In this document: positions 16,855 to 25,504 of the stretch, piece after piece
How the letters are laid out: each line of letters begins with the position of its first letter
How positions within the stretch are numbered: the first letter of the stretch is position 1
Translations under genes and position numbers: made by a program
Assembly (NCBI RefSeq): GCF_014205675.1
Contig: NZ_JACIIX010000013.1
Coordinates: 1 to 64,000 of the forward strand
DNA: 64,000 nucleotides
Source: Novispirillum itersonii
GTDB lineage: Bacteria; Pseudomonadota; Alphaproteobacteria; Rhodospirillales; Rhodospirillaceae
Reading direction: 5' to 3'
The notes under the pieces: model-generated
Databases searched by the model: none
What the model saw: only the letters and a program-made list of their open reading frames with translations
Told to the model about the DNA's origin: nothing

Positions 16855-17631
16855 CTATCGCCACGGGCGGCGGACCTGCTGGTCCAGTTCCTCCAGCACG
16901 CCATCGGCGGTGTCGTTGGCGGCAAGATCCCAGATCCCCGCCACCACCTTCAGCGGCAGGGCGGTCTGCCCCTGCGGCAGCGTGGTGCGGGCCAGCGTGT
17001 TGACCACCCCCTGCACCTTCCGCCGCACCCCGTCGGCGTCGGCGGGATAAAACAGCACCGCCAGCCCGGCCGGGCCGATGGCACCGATCAGGTCGGTGCC
17101 GCGCACCGATCCCTGCACCTCCCGCAGCAGAACCTCAAGGCAGGCATCCGCCGCCCGCAGGCCAAAGCGGCGGCGCAGGTCATCGTGATTATCCAGATAG
17201 AACAGCACGGCGGTGGCGGCCACATCGGTCACCGCCCGCGCCCGCAGCACCCCATCCAGATGATGGTGGAACGCCTGCGCATGCAGCACCGGCAGGCGCG
17301 GATCGCGGTGCGCCTGCTGATCGAGGAACTGAACACGCTGCTCGGCCCGTTCCAGTTCCTCCTTCAGGGTTTCCACCTCCCCCGCCACCCGCACCAGCAG
17401 GTCCCGCAGCTGCGGGCCAAGGTCGCGGGTTTCGACTCCAAACAGCTCCACCGCATCGGCGATGCTGGCCGGGTGCCCGGTGCCGCCGCCGTAGGGCGCG
17501 CGGCGGCGGCGGTCCGGTGGCCCCCGGTGCTGGTCCGGGCGGCTTCCGGGGTATTCCCCTGCCGCACCGTGCGGCGAGTAATTACGCCAGCCAACGGGCA
17601 CGGGGGCAGATGGTTCTTCGATATCAGACAT
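16855..17631 (-). CDS. degenerate GGDEF-like protein
   Basis: The 258-aa protein starts with about 50 polar, disordered residues, then a coiled coil (LVRVAGEVETLKEELERAEQRVQFLDQQAHRD) leading into a GGDEF-like fold. Family landmarks are recognisable but altered: DPRLPVLHAQAFHHHL for the usual D.LTGL.NR..F, LDNHDDLRRRFGLRAADACL for the metal-binding strand, and GAIGPAGLAVLF where an active enzyme has GGDEF. Without that loop it cannot make cyclic-di-GMP; it may bind nucleotide or act by protein contacts. It is divergently placed from purE. Confidence 0.7.
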   Translation of the reverse strand: MSDIEEPSAPVPVGWRNYSPHGAAGEYPGSRPDQHRGPPDRRRRAPYGGGTGHPASIADAVELFGVETRDLGPQLRDLLVRVAGEVETLKEELERAEQRVQFLDQQAHRDPRLPVLHAQAFHHHLDGVLRARAVTDVAATAVLFYLDNHDDLRRRFGLRAADACLEVLLREVQGSVRGTDLIGAIGPAGLAVLFYPADADGVRRKVQGVVNTLARTTLPQGQTALPLKVVAGIWDLAANDTADGVLEELDQQVRRPWR

Positions 17632-17846
17632 GGCGGATCCTGACCGAAAGGGGGTTCGGTCTATCCATCATAGCGTTTTCGCGAAGATTAATCCGCTGTT
17701 TTCCCCGCCCCGGACAACCGAAGACGGAGGGCCGGACGACTCCTTTTTGCACACAGGCAAAAGCGCCTGTTGCCTGAACCCCCTCACCCTCTATAATGCC
17801 GCACCTTTCTTTTCCCCATCCCCTGATCAACAAGGCGTGGAACACA

Positions 17847-18341
17847 ATGGCAGACGGGACCCCCCTGGTCGGAATCATCATGGGCAGCCAGTCGGACTGG
17901 GAAACCATGAAGCACGCGGCGGAGACCCTGACCACACTGGGCGTACCGTTCGAAACGCGCATCGTCTCCGCCCACCGCACCCCGCAGCGCCTGTATGACT
18001 ATGCCACCTCGGCCCGGGGCCGGGGCCTGCACTGTATCATCGCCGGGGCCGGCGGGGCCGCCCACCTGCCGGGCATGTGCGCGTCGATGACGCCGCTGCC
18101 GGTGTTTGGCGTGCCGGTGGAAAGCAAGGCCCTGAAGGGGATGGACAGTCTGCTGTCGATCGTGCAGATGCCCGCCGGGGTGCCGGTCGGTACGCTGGCC
18201 ATCGGCCGTGCCGGGGCGGTGAATGCCGCGCTGATCGCCGGATCGGTGATTGCCCTGCATGATGATGCGGTGGCGGCGGCGCTGGACGCCTTCCGCCAGA
18301 CCCAGACCGATGCCGTCGCCGACGAGCCGGTTGACGCCTGA
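17847..18341 (+). CDS. purE: N5-carboxyaminoimidazole ribonucleotide mutase
   Basis: The 164-aa class I PurE converts N5-CAIR to CAIR in purine synthesis. Marks are [25 protein letters not shown], the [11 protein letters not shown] loop and [28 protein letters not shown] 17847 is chosen because IIMGSQSD then starts about ten residues in, as in other PurE proteins; an upstream in-frame start adds unconserved residues. It pairs with purK 40 nt downstream, which supplies its substrate. Confidence 0.95.
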   Translation: MADGTPLVGIIMGSQSDWETMKHAAETLTTLGVPFETRIVSAHRTPQRLYDYATSARGRGLHCIIAGAGGAAHLPGMCASMTPLPVFGVPVESKALKGMDSLLSIVQMPAGVPVGTLAIGRAGAVNAALIAGSVIALHDDAVAAALDAFRQTQTDAVADEPVDA

Positions 18342-18381
18342 ACCCTTCCCCCAGAACAGACAGACGATCCGCAGCGCCGCC

Positions 18382-19464
18382 ATGACCAGCCCCGTGTTTC
18401 CCGCCCTGATCCCCCCCGGCTCCACCATCGGCATCCTCGGCGGCGGGCAGCTTGGCCGTATGACGGCCCTGGCGGCGGCACGGCTGGGCTATTCCACCCA
18501 CGTCTTCTGCCCGGAGCTGGACAGCCCGGCGGCGCAGGTCTGCACCACCGTCACCCATGCGGACTATACCGATGAGGCGGCCTTGGCCCGCTTTGCCGGT
18601 GCGGTCGATGTGGTGACGCTGGAGTTTGAGAACATTCCGCTGTTCCCGGTGGAATTTCTGGCGACCCGCAAGCCGATGCGCCCCGGCCCGAAGGCCCTGT
18701 CCACCGGGCAGGACCGGGTGTCTGAGAAGACCTTCTTCAACCGCTTTGCCGAAACCGCGCCGTGGCGGGCCGTCACCACCCTGCCGGAGCTGGAGGCCGC
18801 CGTCGCCGAAATCGGCACCCCGGCGGTGCTGAAGACCGCCCGCATGGGCTATGACGGCAAGGGGCAGGTCAAGATCCTGCCCGGCGATGACCTTGCCGCC
18901 GCCTGGGCCAGCCTGCGCACCGACAATGCCATTCTGGAAGGCTTTGTGACCTTCACCAAGGAAATCTCGGTGATCGTCGCCCGCTCCCCGCAGGGGGAGA
19001 CCGCCGCTTACTGCCCGGTGGAAAACGTGCACACCAATCATGTGCTGGATACCACCACCGCCCCGGCCCCGATCAGCGATGCCCTGACCGCCGAGGCGAT
19101 GCGCATTGCCAACACCGCCGCCGCCGAACTGGATCTGGTCGGCCTGCTGGCGGTGGAAATGTTCGTCACCGCCGATGGCCGCGTGCTGGTCAACGAAATG
19201 GCCCCCCGCCCGCACAATTCCGGCCACTGGACCATGGATGCCTGCCTGACCGACCAGTTCGAACAGTTGGTCCGCGCCGTCTGCGGCCTGCCGCTGGGAT
19301 CACCGGACCGGCGCTGCGACGCGGTGATGAAAAATCTTCTCGGGGATGACATCCAAAACTGGCAGGAACTGCTTGCCAATCCTCACGCAAAGCTCCACCT
19401 CTATGGAAAGGCCGAGGCACGCCCCGGCCGGAAAATGGGGCATGTCAATTTCCTGAAGGGGTAA
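18382..19464 (+). CDS. purK: 5-(carboxyamino)imidazole ribonucleotide synthase
   Basis: The 360-aa ATP-grasp enzyme makes N5-CAIR from AIR, ATP and bicarbonate, feeding PurE. It opens with GILGGGQLGRM, has LEFENIP, the ATP-grasp KTARMGYDGKGQ loop, and the metal-binding NEMAPRPHNSGHWT block near the C-terminus. ATG 18382 puts the nucleotide-binding loop at the expected position. It follows purE closely in the same operon. Confidence 0.95.
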   Translation: MTSPVFPALIPPGSTIGILGGGQLGRMTALAAARLGYSTHVFCPELDSPAAQVCTTVTHADYTDEAALARFAGAVDVVTLEFENIPLFPVEFLATRKPMRPGPKALSTGQDRVSEKTFFNRFAETAPWRAVTTLPELEAAVAEIGTPAVLKTARMGYDGKGQVKILPGDDLAAAWASLRTDNAILEGFVTFTKEISVIVARSPQGETAAYCPVENVHTNHVLDTTTAPAPISDALTAEAMRIANTAAAELDLVGLLAVEMFVTADGRVLVNEMAPRPHNSGHWTMDACLTDQFEQLVRAVCGLPLGSPDRRCDAVMKNLLGDDIQNWQELLANPHAKLHLYGKAEARPGRKMGHVNFLKG

Positions 19465-19521
19465 CCTGCCGTCCGGGCAGGGGATAATAGCCCGCGAGAA
19501 TACAAAGGGGTCTGCGGCACC

Positions 19522-20187
19522 GTGATACAAGATTTGCTCTCCACGTACGGATATTTCGCCATCCTGATCATCACCTTCCTTGAAGGGGAGAGCATCGTCA
19601 TCCTGGCCGGGATCGCCGCCTATCAGGGCCTGATGGACCCGTGGCTGGTGCTGCTGTGCGCACTGGTCGGCAGCTTCTGCGGGGACCAGTTTTATTACAC
19701 CATCGGGCGGCGTTATGGCTCCCGCCTGCTGGACCGCTGGCCGACCCTGCGCGACAAGACCGACTGGGCCTTCAAGCTGGTGCGGAAGAACGAGACGCTG
19801 TTCATCCTGTCGTTCCGCTTCATCTACGGGGTGCGGAATGTCAGCCCGTTCGTGATCGCCATGTCCGGGGTGTCGCGCATCCGCTTCATGGCGCTTAACT
19901 TTATTGCCGCCCTGATCTGGGCGCTGGCCTTCACTTTCGGCGGCTACTTCTTCGGGCAGGCACTGGAACACTTCCTCGGCGAGCACCAGATGAAGGTGCT
20001 GATCGGCCTCGGCGGGCTGGCGGTGCTGATCTGGGCGATCAGCTTCATCCGCCGCAAGCGCCGTGAACGCCGGATCCGCGAGGAAGAGGCCGCCGCCGCC
20101 GCGACGGCAGCAGATACGGTGCCCCCGGATGCCGCCCTGCCCGCCGACGCGGCCCCCGCCCCGCGCAGCCCCAGCGAAACCGCCTGA
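19522..20187 (+). CDS. DedA-family membrane protein
   Basis: The 221-aa protein is a DedA/VTT-domain protein with several membrane helices. Conserved features are FLEGES in the first third, GSFCGDQFYYTIGRRYG, and FRFIYGVRNVSPFVIAMSG with the functionally important arginines. DedA proteins are linked to lipid-carrier recycling, membrane potential and resistance to envelope stress. Translation starts at GTG 19522. The C-terminal 45 residues are a charged segment followed by a low-complexity Ala/Pro tail. Confidence 0.88.
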   Translation: MIQDLLSTYGYFAILIITFLEGESIVILAGIAAYQGLMDPWLVLLCALVGSFCGDQFYYTIGRRYGSRLLDRWPTLRDKTDWAFKLVRKNETLFILSFRFIYGVRNVSPFVIAMSGVSRIRFMALNFIAALIWALAFTFGGYFFGQALEHFLGEHQMKVLIGLGGLAVLIWAISFIRRKRRERRIREEEAAAAATAADTVPPDAALPADAAPAPRSPSETA

Positions 20188-20282
20188 TTTCCCCTTCGGT
20201 CCGGAGTGTTTGAAAAGCCTCCGGACTCTTTTTTAAAAGCATACCCTGATATGATCCTGTCCCTGACCGGACCTGCCGCAGC

Positions 20283-21215
20283 ATGACCGACCGACCGGAA
20301 ACTGCGGGCGGCGATTATTGCTATTATGGCTATCGCCTGCGCAGCACGCTGCCGCTTGAAAATCTGCCGCCACTGCCGCCGGGGGACACCGCAGAGGTGA
20401 TTCTGGAACAGGGGGATGTCCCGCCTGTGCTGGATCCTCTGCGCTGGAAAAACCGGTTTTTTCAGGTTGATACTCTGGGCCGTGCGCTGGTGACCCTCGG
20501 CGGGCCGCTCCGCTTTCTGGTCACCGACGGGCGGACCCTGCGGATCAACGACGCAACCCCGGATGCCCGCCGTGACGTGGAAGCCCTGCTGCAAGGGGCC
20601 GTCGCCGGGGTTGTGCTGCACCAGCGCGGCGTTCTGGCGCTTCATGCCAGCTGCGTGGCGGAACAGGGGCGGGCCGTTGCCATCAGCGGCGCCTCGGGTC
20701 AGGGCAAGTCAACCCTCGCCGCAGCTCTGGCCGCGCAGGGGCTCAGCCTGCTCAGTGATGACCTGATCCGTATCGGCTTCGCGGCAACTGATGCGCTGGC
20801 CTTTCCGGGGCCATCCCGTGTGCGGCTTTGGCCGGATGCGGCCAAGGCCCTGAATCACACCCCGGGCTCTCTCCAGACCGGCCGCACCGGGCACCCCAAG
20901 CGGCTGCTGGTGCTGCCACCAGCCCCCGGCCCCGTCCCCCTGAAGGCCCTGCTGCGCCTGACCGTAGACACCGGGCTGAAGCGCCCGACCCTGACCCGGC
21001 TGACCGGTACAGCCCGCCTTCTGCCCATGGAAGATCTGGTTTATCGCCTGCCTCTGGGTCATCAGCTGGGGCGCAGCGGAGAGATCTTCCAGACCCTGAC
21101 CGATCTGATCCACAGGGTGCCGGTCTACAATCTGGCCCGCACCGGAGACGCCCGTGATTTGCCTGAGCTGACAGCACTGGTGCGTCAGGTTCTGGCCGAT
21201 GACACAGCACAGTGA
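20283..21215 (+). CDS. HPr-kinase-like protein 1 (candidate peptide kinase of the RiPP cluster)
   Basis: The 310-aa protein has an N-terminal beta-rich region and a C-terminal HPr kinase/phosphorylase-like P-loop domain: ALHASC with His121, Walker A GASGQGKS (136-143) and the SDD acid pair (159-160), followed by PGPSRVRLWPDA. Of three such proteins in the cluster it alone keeps the His, Lys and paired Asp. In the paeninodin lasso pathway an HPr-kinase homologue phosphorylates the C-terminal serine of the peptide; the precursor 105 bp downstream also ends in Ser. That function is inferred. It lacks the HPr kinase N-terminal domain, so HPr is an unlikely target. Confidence 0.78.
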   Translation: MTDRPETAGGDYCYYGYRLRSTLPLENLPPLPPGDTAEVILEQGDVPPVLDPLRWKNRFFQVDTLGRALVTLGGPLRFLVTDGRTLRINDATPDARRDVEALLQGAVAGVVLHQRGVLALHASCVAEQGRAVAISGASGQGKSTLAAALAAQGLSLLSDDLIRIGFAATDALAFPGPSRVRLWPDAAKALNHTPGSLQTGRTGHPKRLLVLPPAPGPVPLKALLRLTVDTGLKRPTLTRLTGTARLLPMEDLVYRLPLGHQLGRSGEIFQTLTDLIHRVPVYNLARTGDARDLPELTALVRQVLADDTAQ

Positions 21216-21320
21216 CCACCCCCTCCCCCGGCCCATGCTCCTCTCAAAAAGACGCTGTCTCCTTGACTTCTGCCGTTCGGATCGGGCAGGTTGATGATCA
21301 ATTCAGGAGTTTCCCCCCTC

Positions 21321-21476
21321 ATGTCAGAAATCAACAAGACCAGCAAAGCCGCGCCGTCTTCCCCGCAGCGGAAAGTCTGGAAAGCCCCGAAACTTGAAAT
21401 GGTCGACGTCGCCGAACGGACCAACAAGAAGACGGTTAACCCCAGCGATGGAATGGGGGCGCACACCCTTTCATGA
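21321..21476 (+). CDS. candidate lasso-type RiPP precursor peptide (51 aa)
   Basis: The 51-aa peptide has a leader with Trp20-x-x-Pro23-x-Leu25-Glu and Asp29-Val, matching the (Tyr/Trp)xxPxL recognition motif of lasso leaders bound by PqqD-like B1 proteins. Thr34 could be the conserved Thr at -2. The likely core is KKTVNPSDGMGAHTLS (36-51). Its only acidic residue, Asp43, would close a ring of 8 (7 or 9 if cleavage shifts by one). The peptide ends in Ser51, the residue phosphorylated in paeninodin-type lassos. ATG 21321 is chosen for AGGAG 11 nt upstream; an earlier in-frame ATG at 21291 lacks a site. The sulfotransferase gene starts 7 nt after the stop. A Lys at core position 1 is unusual. 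Confidence 0.7.
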   Translation: MSEINKTSKAAPSSPQRKVWKAPKLEMVDVAERTNKKTVNPSDGMGAHTLS

Positions 21477-21483
21477 GTCCTGA

Positions 21484-22323
21484 ATGCCCCGGCAGTCAGG
21501 CATCGTCTGGTTAGCATCCTATCCGAAATCGGGGAACACCTGGGTCCGGCTGTTTCTGGCCGCCTTGACCCAGGTCCCCGATCTGGAAACCATGGCAGGA
21601 ACCCCCCGTGGGGCCACGGCCGTCGCGATGCTGCAACAGGCACTGGATATTTCCTTTCAGGACCTGTCTGCTGCCGAGACTGAAACGTTGCGGCCTTTGG
21701 CCTATCGCCATCTCGCCACGCGCAACAGCGGCCCCCCTCTGCCGCTGAAAGTCCATGACCGCTATCGGATGACCCCGGCCGGAGAGCCGCTGTTCCCGCC
21801 GGACGCCAGCCGGGGCTGCCTGCATCTGGTGCGCGACCCCCGCGACCTGTGCCTGTCGCTGGCGGCGCATTATGCCGTGACAGTTGACCGGGCGATCGCG
21901 ATGATGGCCGAGCCGGACTATACCCCTGCGTCCTCATCCGGAACCGCAACCGGACTGGTGCCTGAGCGGTGGGGATCATGGTCAGAACATACCCAAAGCT
22001 GGCTGGACGCGCCAATGGACCGGTTGATGCTGCGGTACGAAGATCTTCATGCCGATCCTCTCGGTTCGTTTACCGCCATGGCCCGGTACTGCGGGCTTGA
22101 AGACCTGTCCGGACGGGTGGAAGAGGCCATCGGACGGACCCGCTTTGATCAACTGGCCGCGCAGGAGAAAGCCAGAGGTTTTCTCGAACGGCCCGCCGCT
22201 CTGCCGACCTTTTTCCGGGTCGGTCAGGCCGGTCAGTGGCACAAGGCACTCTCTCCGGCCCAACAATCCCGCATAGAGAGGGATCACGGCCCCCTGATGC
22301 TGCGGTTGGGTTATCTGAGATAA
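21484..22323 (+). CDS. sulfotransferase 1 of the RiPP cluster
   Basis: The 279-aa protein is a PAPS-dependent sulfotransferase: the 5'-phosphosulfate loop YPKSGNTW (residues 13-20), the 3'-phosphate motif LVRDPRD (115-121) with a downstream serine, and the C-terminal FFRVGQAGQW block. Starting 7 nt after the precursor stop, it is probably translated from the same transcript, making the peptide its likely substrate; candidate acceptors in the core are Ser and Thr hydroxyls, as there is no Tyr. Its 3' end overlaps the convergent HPr-kinase-like gene 2 by 13 bp. Confidence 0.85.
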   Translation: MPRQSGIVWLASYPKSGNTWVRLFLAALTQVPDLETMAGTPRGATAVAMLQQALDISFQDLSAAETETLRPLAYRHLATRNSGPPLPLKVHDRYRMTPAGEPLFPPDASRGCLHLVRDPRDLCLSLAAHYAVTVDRAIAMMAEPDYTPASSSGTATGLVPERWGSWSEHTQSWLDAPMDRLMLRYEDLHADPLGSFTAMARYCGLEDLSGRVEEAIGRTRFDQLAAQEKARGFLERPAALPTFFRVGQAGQWHKALSPAQQSRIERDHGPLMLRLGYLR

Positions 22324-23210
22324 GGGTCCAGCAGGTCCAGCAAGGCCATGGCCTGAGCGGACGGGTCCCCCAGAGACCGCCCATAGGGGACCGTCACCAC
22401 CGGAAGGGACGCCAGAGCGGTCATGGCCACCAGCCGCGTTCTCTCCCCCAGAAGGGTCCGGGTCAGCTCCGCTGCCCGGCTGATCTGCATCACGGTCCCG
22501 AAAGCCCGCCGCCCCTGTTGCCATTGCGGCCCGGCCCCGCCAACCGCCGGATGCAGCCAGACCACCGCCCGCACCGGCTGAGGACGTGCCTCGTAACGGT
22601 CAGAACATGACCGCCGGATCCGCCCCCCCGGCCCAGTCGCCTCAGAGGTCGCCAGCCCCAGCAGCGGGATGGACTCCGGCCACAGGGAAAGGCGCGGGGC
22701 CGCTGGCAGGACCATGACCCGGGCAGGATCGGTTGTATCGACAACACAGGCGCTGTCAGCCATCACCCGGCACCCCTGCTCCGCCAGCGCCACGGCCAGA
22801 CAGGTCCGGCCAACGCACGGCGGACCGGCCAGCAGAAACGCCCCATCCCGGCAGGCAAGGCTGGCCGCATTCAGCGGAACCAACCCCCACAGACAGGCCT
22901 GCATCAGCAGCGGCAGATCGGTCAGAAACCCCGGCATCCGGCCGGGATCGCCATCCGGCTCCAGCGCCACGTCCACCGCCCCGCGCTGCACCCTGAAGCG
23001 GGCAATGCCGGGAACGCGGTGCAGCAGGGTGCCGGTACGGTCAACCCAGCTGAGGGGGCGGGAACAGACCGGATCGGCGATCGCCTCCGGCACCTCCCCC
23101 CAGGCCACACGCACCGGGCGGCCAAAGGCAGGGCCGGTGACCGGGGCCAGATCAGGACAGGGGAAACCGGCGTCGATATCCAGCCCGAGGGTATGATAGG
23201 CAAACGACAT
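22311..23210 (-). CDS. HPr-kinase-like protein 2 with altered active site
   Basis: The 299-aa protein has the layout of its two paralogues, but the key residues have changed. The Walker A position reads GPPCVGRT (129-136) with Arg135 for the Lys; the His of LHAS is Asn (PLNAASL); the Asp pair is Asp-Ser (ADSACVV). It is probably not a kinase and may be a binding or scaffold subunit. It runs convergently to sulfotransferase 1 and divergently from the cyclase gene. ATG 23210 is the start because MSFAYHTLGLDI resembles the beginnings of the paralogues and upstream codons read into palindromic repeats. Confidence 0.68.
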   Translation of the reverse strand: MSFAYHTLGLDIDAGFPCPDLAPVTGPAFGRPVRVAWGEVPEAIADPVCSRPLSWVDRTGTLLHRVPGIARFRVQRGAVDVALEPDGDPGRMPGFLTDLPLLMQACLWGLVPLNAASLACRDGAFLLAGPPCVGRTCLAVALAEQGCRVMADSACVVDTTDPARVMVLPAAPRLSLWPESIPLLGLATSEATGPGGRIRRSCSDRYEARPQPVRAVVWLHPAVGGAGPQWQQGRRAFGTVMQISRAAELTRTLLGERTRLVAMTALASLPVVTVPYGRSLGDPSAQAMALLDLLDPYLR

Positions 23211-23255
23211 GCTGACGCCCTTCTGATGCCGGAAGTGGTCCGCTCTTAACAGGAA

Positions 23256-23303
23256 AGAGCATTTTTCCGACGCAAAACCGGGAGCCACTTTTGCGGAAAA
23301 TGC
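23256..23303. repeat. palindromic element 1 of 4
   Basis: Imperfect two-step hairpin: outer arms GCATTTTTCC and GGAAAATGC, inner arms CGCAAAA and TTTTGCG, around a GC-rich loop. It is closely related to the next element (23321-23370), with the same loop start CCGGG and end CCAC. It lies in the gap between HPr-kinase-like gene 2 and the cyclase gene. Confidence 0.8.
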
Positions 23304-23320
23304 CCCACTTTTAAACAGAC

Positions 23321-23370
23321 AGAGCATTTTCTGACGCAAAACCGGGGACCACTTTTGCGGAAAATACTCT
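23321..23370. repeat. palindromic element 2 of 4
   Basis: Fifty-base hairpin with outer arms AGAGCATTTTC and GAAAATACTCT and inner arms CGCAAAA and TTTTGCG. It begins 17 bp after element 1 in the same orientation. The pair precedes the cyclase gene by 120 bp and could affect its leader. Confidence 0.8.
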
Positions 23371-23490
23371 GGTCTCACCGATATCTCTGGCTTTCCGGCG
23401 GAACATTTACCACTTTCCTCCCCTGCCCGGCAGCGTAAAGAGCATGCCTCCGGGCAGAAGCCGGTCTTCCTTGTGCAGGAAATAAAAACG

Positions 23491-25425
23491 ATGGGAGCGT
23501 TCTGTGGCATCGTCCGGATGGATGGCGAAGCGGCTGATAAGGCCGAAGCGACCTCCATGGCCGGGGCTTTTGCCGCGTCACCGCGCAGCCGCCCGACCCT
23601 GCGCTCCGAACCGGGCGGGGTGTTTGCCGCCGTTTCGTTCCCGCTGACCCCCGAAGACCGCTTTGACCGCCAGCCATGGAGCGGCCGCGACGGCCAGTTG
23701 ACCCTGCTGTTTGACGGGCGGCTGGACGATCGCGACGACCTTGCCAGCCGTCTGGGGCTGGATCCCGGCAGGGCCGCAGAAATGGCCGACGGGGCGCTGG
23801 TTCTCGCCGCCTACGAACGCTGGGGGACAGGGTTTCTCGCCGGTCTGGCCGGAGCCTGGGGTCTGGCCGTCTGGGACAGCGGGGCGCGGACGCTGGTGCT
23901 GGCCCGGGACCCCATGGGCGGGCGGTCCCTGTTCTTTCACCGCGACGGACCGGTGGTGACCTTCGCCGCCAGCACCATGGCGCTGCTGCGCCTGCACCGC
24001 GTTGCCCGGGATCTGGACGAAACCGTCCTCGGCGATCTGCTGATGCTGACCATGACGGAGCGTAACCGCACCTTTTACCGGGATATCAGCCGGGTTCCGG
24101 GGGGCTGTCTGGTGATCTGCACCCCCGACACCATGACGGTGGAACCCTTCTGGCACCCCCCGACTGATCGCCCGCTGCGGCTGTCCAGCGACGGCGACTA
24201 TGTTGAGGCCGGGCGGGAGCTTCTGGAGCGGGCGGTGCGCGCCAGTCTCCGCAGCCTCACCCCGGTGGCGGTTCTGGGGTCCGGCGGTCTGGATTCCGCC
24301 GGGATTGCCGCAACCGCAGCCCGGCAGATGGCCCCCACCCAGATTCCCCTGTACTCCCGGGCCCCCCCGCCGGACTGGCGCGGCCCGGAACAGCCCCACC
24401 TGTACCCCGACGAACGCCCAAAACTTGCGGCGCTGGCCGCCCTGCATCCGAACCTGCGGGTGAACGTGGTTGATCAGCCCGGCCCGCACCGCTTTGACGC
24501 CGATCAGACCTGCCTGTTCCAGCGTTACGGGATGGCGGTCCGCGCCGCAGACAATATCGGCTGGTTGCTGGGGGCGGTGGAACAGGCCCGCGCCGCCGGG
24601 CATCGGGTGTTGCTGACCGGGGATTATGGCAACACAACCCTGACCGCGCCGGGCCGGGCTGCGCCAATGGCCCTGTTACGGCAGGGGCAACTGCCGGCAC
24701 TGGTGCGGGAGCTGGCAGGATGGCGCCGCCGCAATGGCTGGCCATGGCACAAGGTGGTCTACCAGACCCTGATCCGTCAGGTTAAATGGCTGGAAACCCG
24801 GGGCATCATTGGCCGCAGTCAAGGCACATGGCGCGACTGGAGCCTGATCACGCCGGAAGCCGTTGCGGATCTGGATCTTGAGCAGCGCGCCAGAGACGGT
24901 GGCGCCCCCGGCTTTCCGCTGCCGACGGCCAGCGCCGCCCAGTCCCGGGGCTTCATCCTGCAACAATACGGATCGCTGCTTGGCGATCTGGTGGCGCAGA
25001 CGGTGGCGGTTGACGGCTATGAGCTGCGCGCGCCGCTGGCCTATCTGCCGCTGGTGGAGTTCACATTACGGGTGCCGTCCACCCAGTTCTGCCGTGACGG
25101 TCAGCTCCGCTGGCTGGCCCGCCGGGTTCTGGCCGACCGCCTGCCCGCCGCCTGCCTGACGGAAACCAGAGTGGGGGCCCAGCACCCCGAATGGTACGAC
25201 ACCCTGTCCAGCCTGCGGGACTCCTATCAGGCCGATCTGGACCGCCTTGGCTCCTCGTCGCGGGTTGCCCGCATGGTGGACCTCAAGCGGGCACAGGCGC
25301 TGCTGGACGACTGGCCGCAGGACGCGGAAGCAGCCCTGCAACAGCGGGATCTCTATGCCAATGCCCTGTGCCGGGGGCTGCACGTCGCCCGCTTCATCCG
25401 CTGGAATGAGGGCGGAAACGGATAA
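23491..25425 (+). CDS. asparagine-synthetase-like lasso cyclase candidate
   Basis: The 644-aa protein has an N-terminal class II glutaminase-like domain (GAFCGIV, DGRLDDRDDLA) and a C-terminal asparagine-synthetase ATP-pyrophosphatase domain with SGGLDS (264-269). The would-be nucleophile Cys is residue 5 rather than residue 2, so glutamine hydrolysis is unlikely; lasso cyclases (C proteins) commonly lack a working glutaminase and use ATP to activate an Asp/Glu side chain. A different, orthodox asparagine synthetase with Cys2 lies at 48498-50255. With the precursor and PqqD-like protein nearby, macrolactam formation is the best guess. ATG 23491 is preferred to the in-frame GTG at 23473. Confidence 0.8.
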   Translation: MGAFCGIVRMDGEAADKAEATSMAGAFAASPRSRPTLRSEPGGVFAAVSFPLTPEDRFDRQPWSGRDGQLTLLFDGRLDDRDDLASRLGLDPGRAAEMADGALVLAAYERWGTGFLAGLAGAWGLAVWDSGARTLVLARDPMGGRSLFFHRDGPVVTFAASTMALLRLHRVARDLDETVLGDLLMLTMTERNRTFYRDISRVPGGCLVICTPDTMTVEPFWHPPTDRPLRLSSDGDYVEAGRELLERAVRASLRSLTPVAVLGSGGLDSAGIAATAARQMAPTQIPLYSRAPPPDWRGPEQPHLYPDERPKLAALAALHPNLRVNVVDQPGPHRFDADQTCLFQRYGMAVRAADNIGWLLGAVEQARAAGHRVLLTGDYGNTTLTAPGRAAPMALLRQGQLPALVRELAGWRRRNGWPWHKVVYQTLIRQVKWLETRGIIGRSQGTWRDWSLITPEAVADLDLEQRARDGGAPGFPLPTASAAQSRGFILQQYGSLLGDLVAQTVAVDGYELRAPLAYLPLVEFTLRVPSTQFCRDGQLRWLARRVLADRLPAACLTETRVGAQHPEWYDTLSSLRDSYQADLDRLGSSSRVARMVDLKRAQALLDDWPQDAEAALQQRDLYANALCRGLHVARFIRWNEGGNG

Positions 25426-25440
25426 GGCAGCCGGTCAGCC

Positions 25441-25490
25441 AGAGCGTTTTCAGCAAAAGGGAACACCGGTTTTGCGGTTGAAAGCGCTCT
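25441..25490. repeat. palindromic element 3 of 4
   Basis: Fifty-base hairpin with ends AGAGCG and CGCTCT and inner arms GCAAAA and TTTTGC. It starts 16 bp after the cyclase stop and is followed by a T-rich run, so it may double as the cyclase terminator. It belongs to the same family as the two elements upstream of the gene. Confidence 0.8.
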
Positions 25491-25504
25491 GGCTTTTTAA
25501 AAAC

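Noticed and set aside
23473-23490. GTG start for the cyclase
   Set aside because: Adds six residues before the conserved glutaminase-like start; ATG 23491 fits better.
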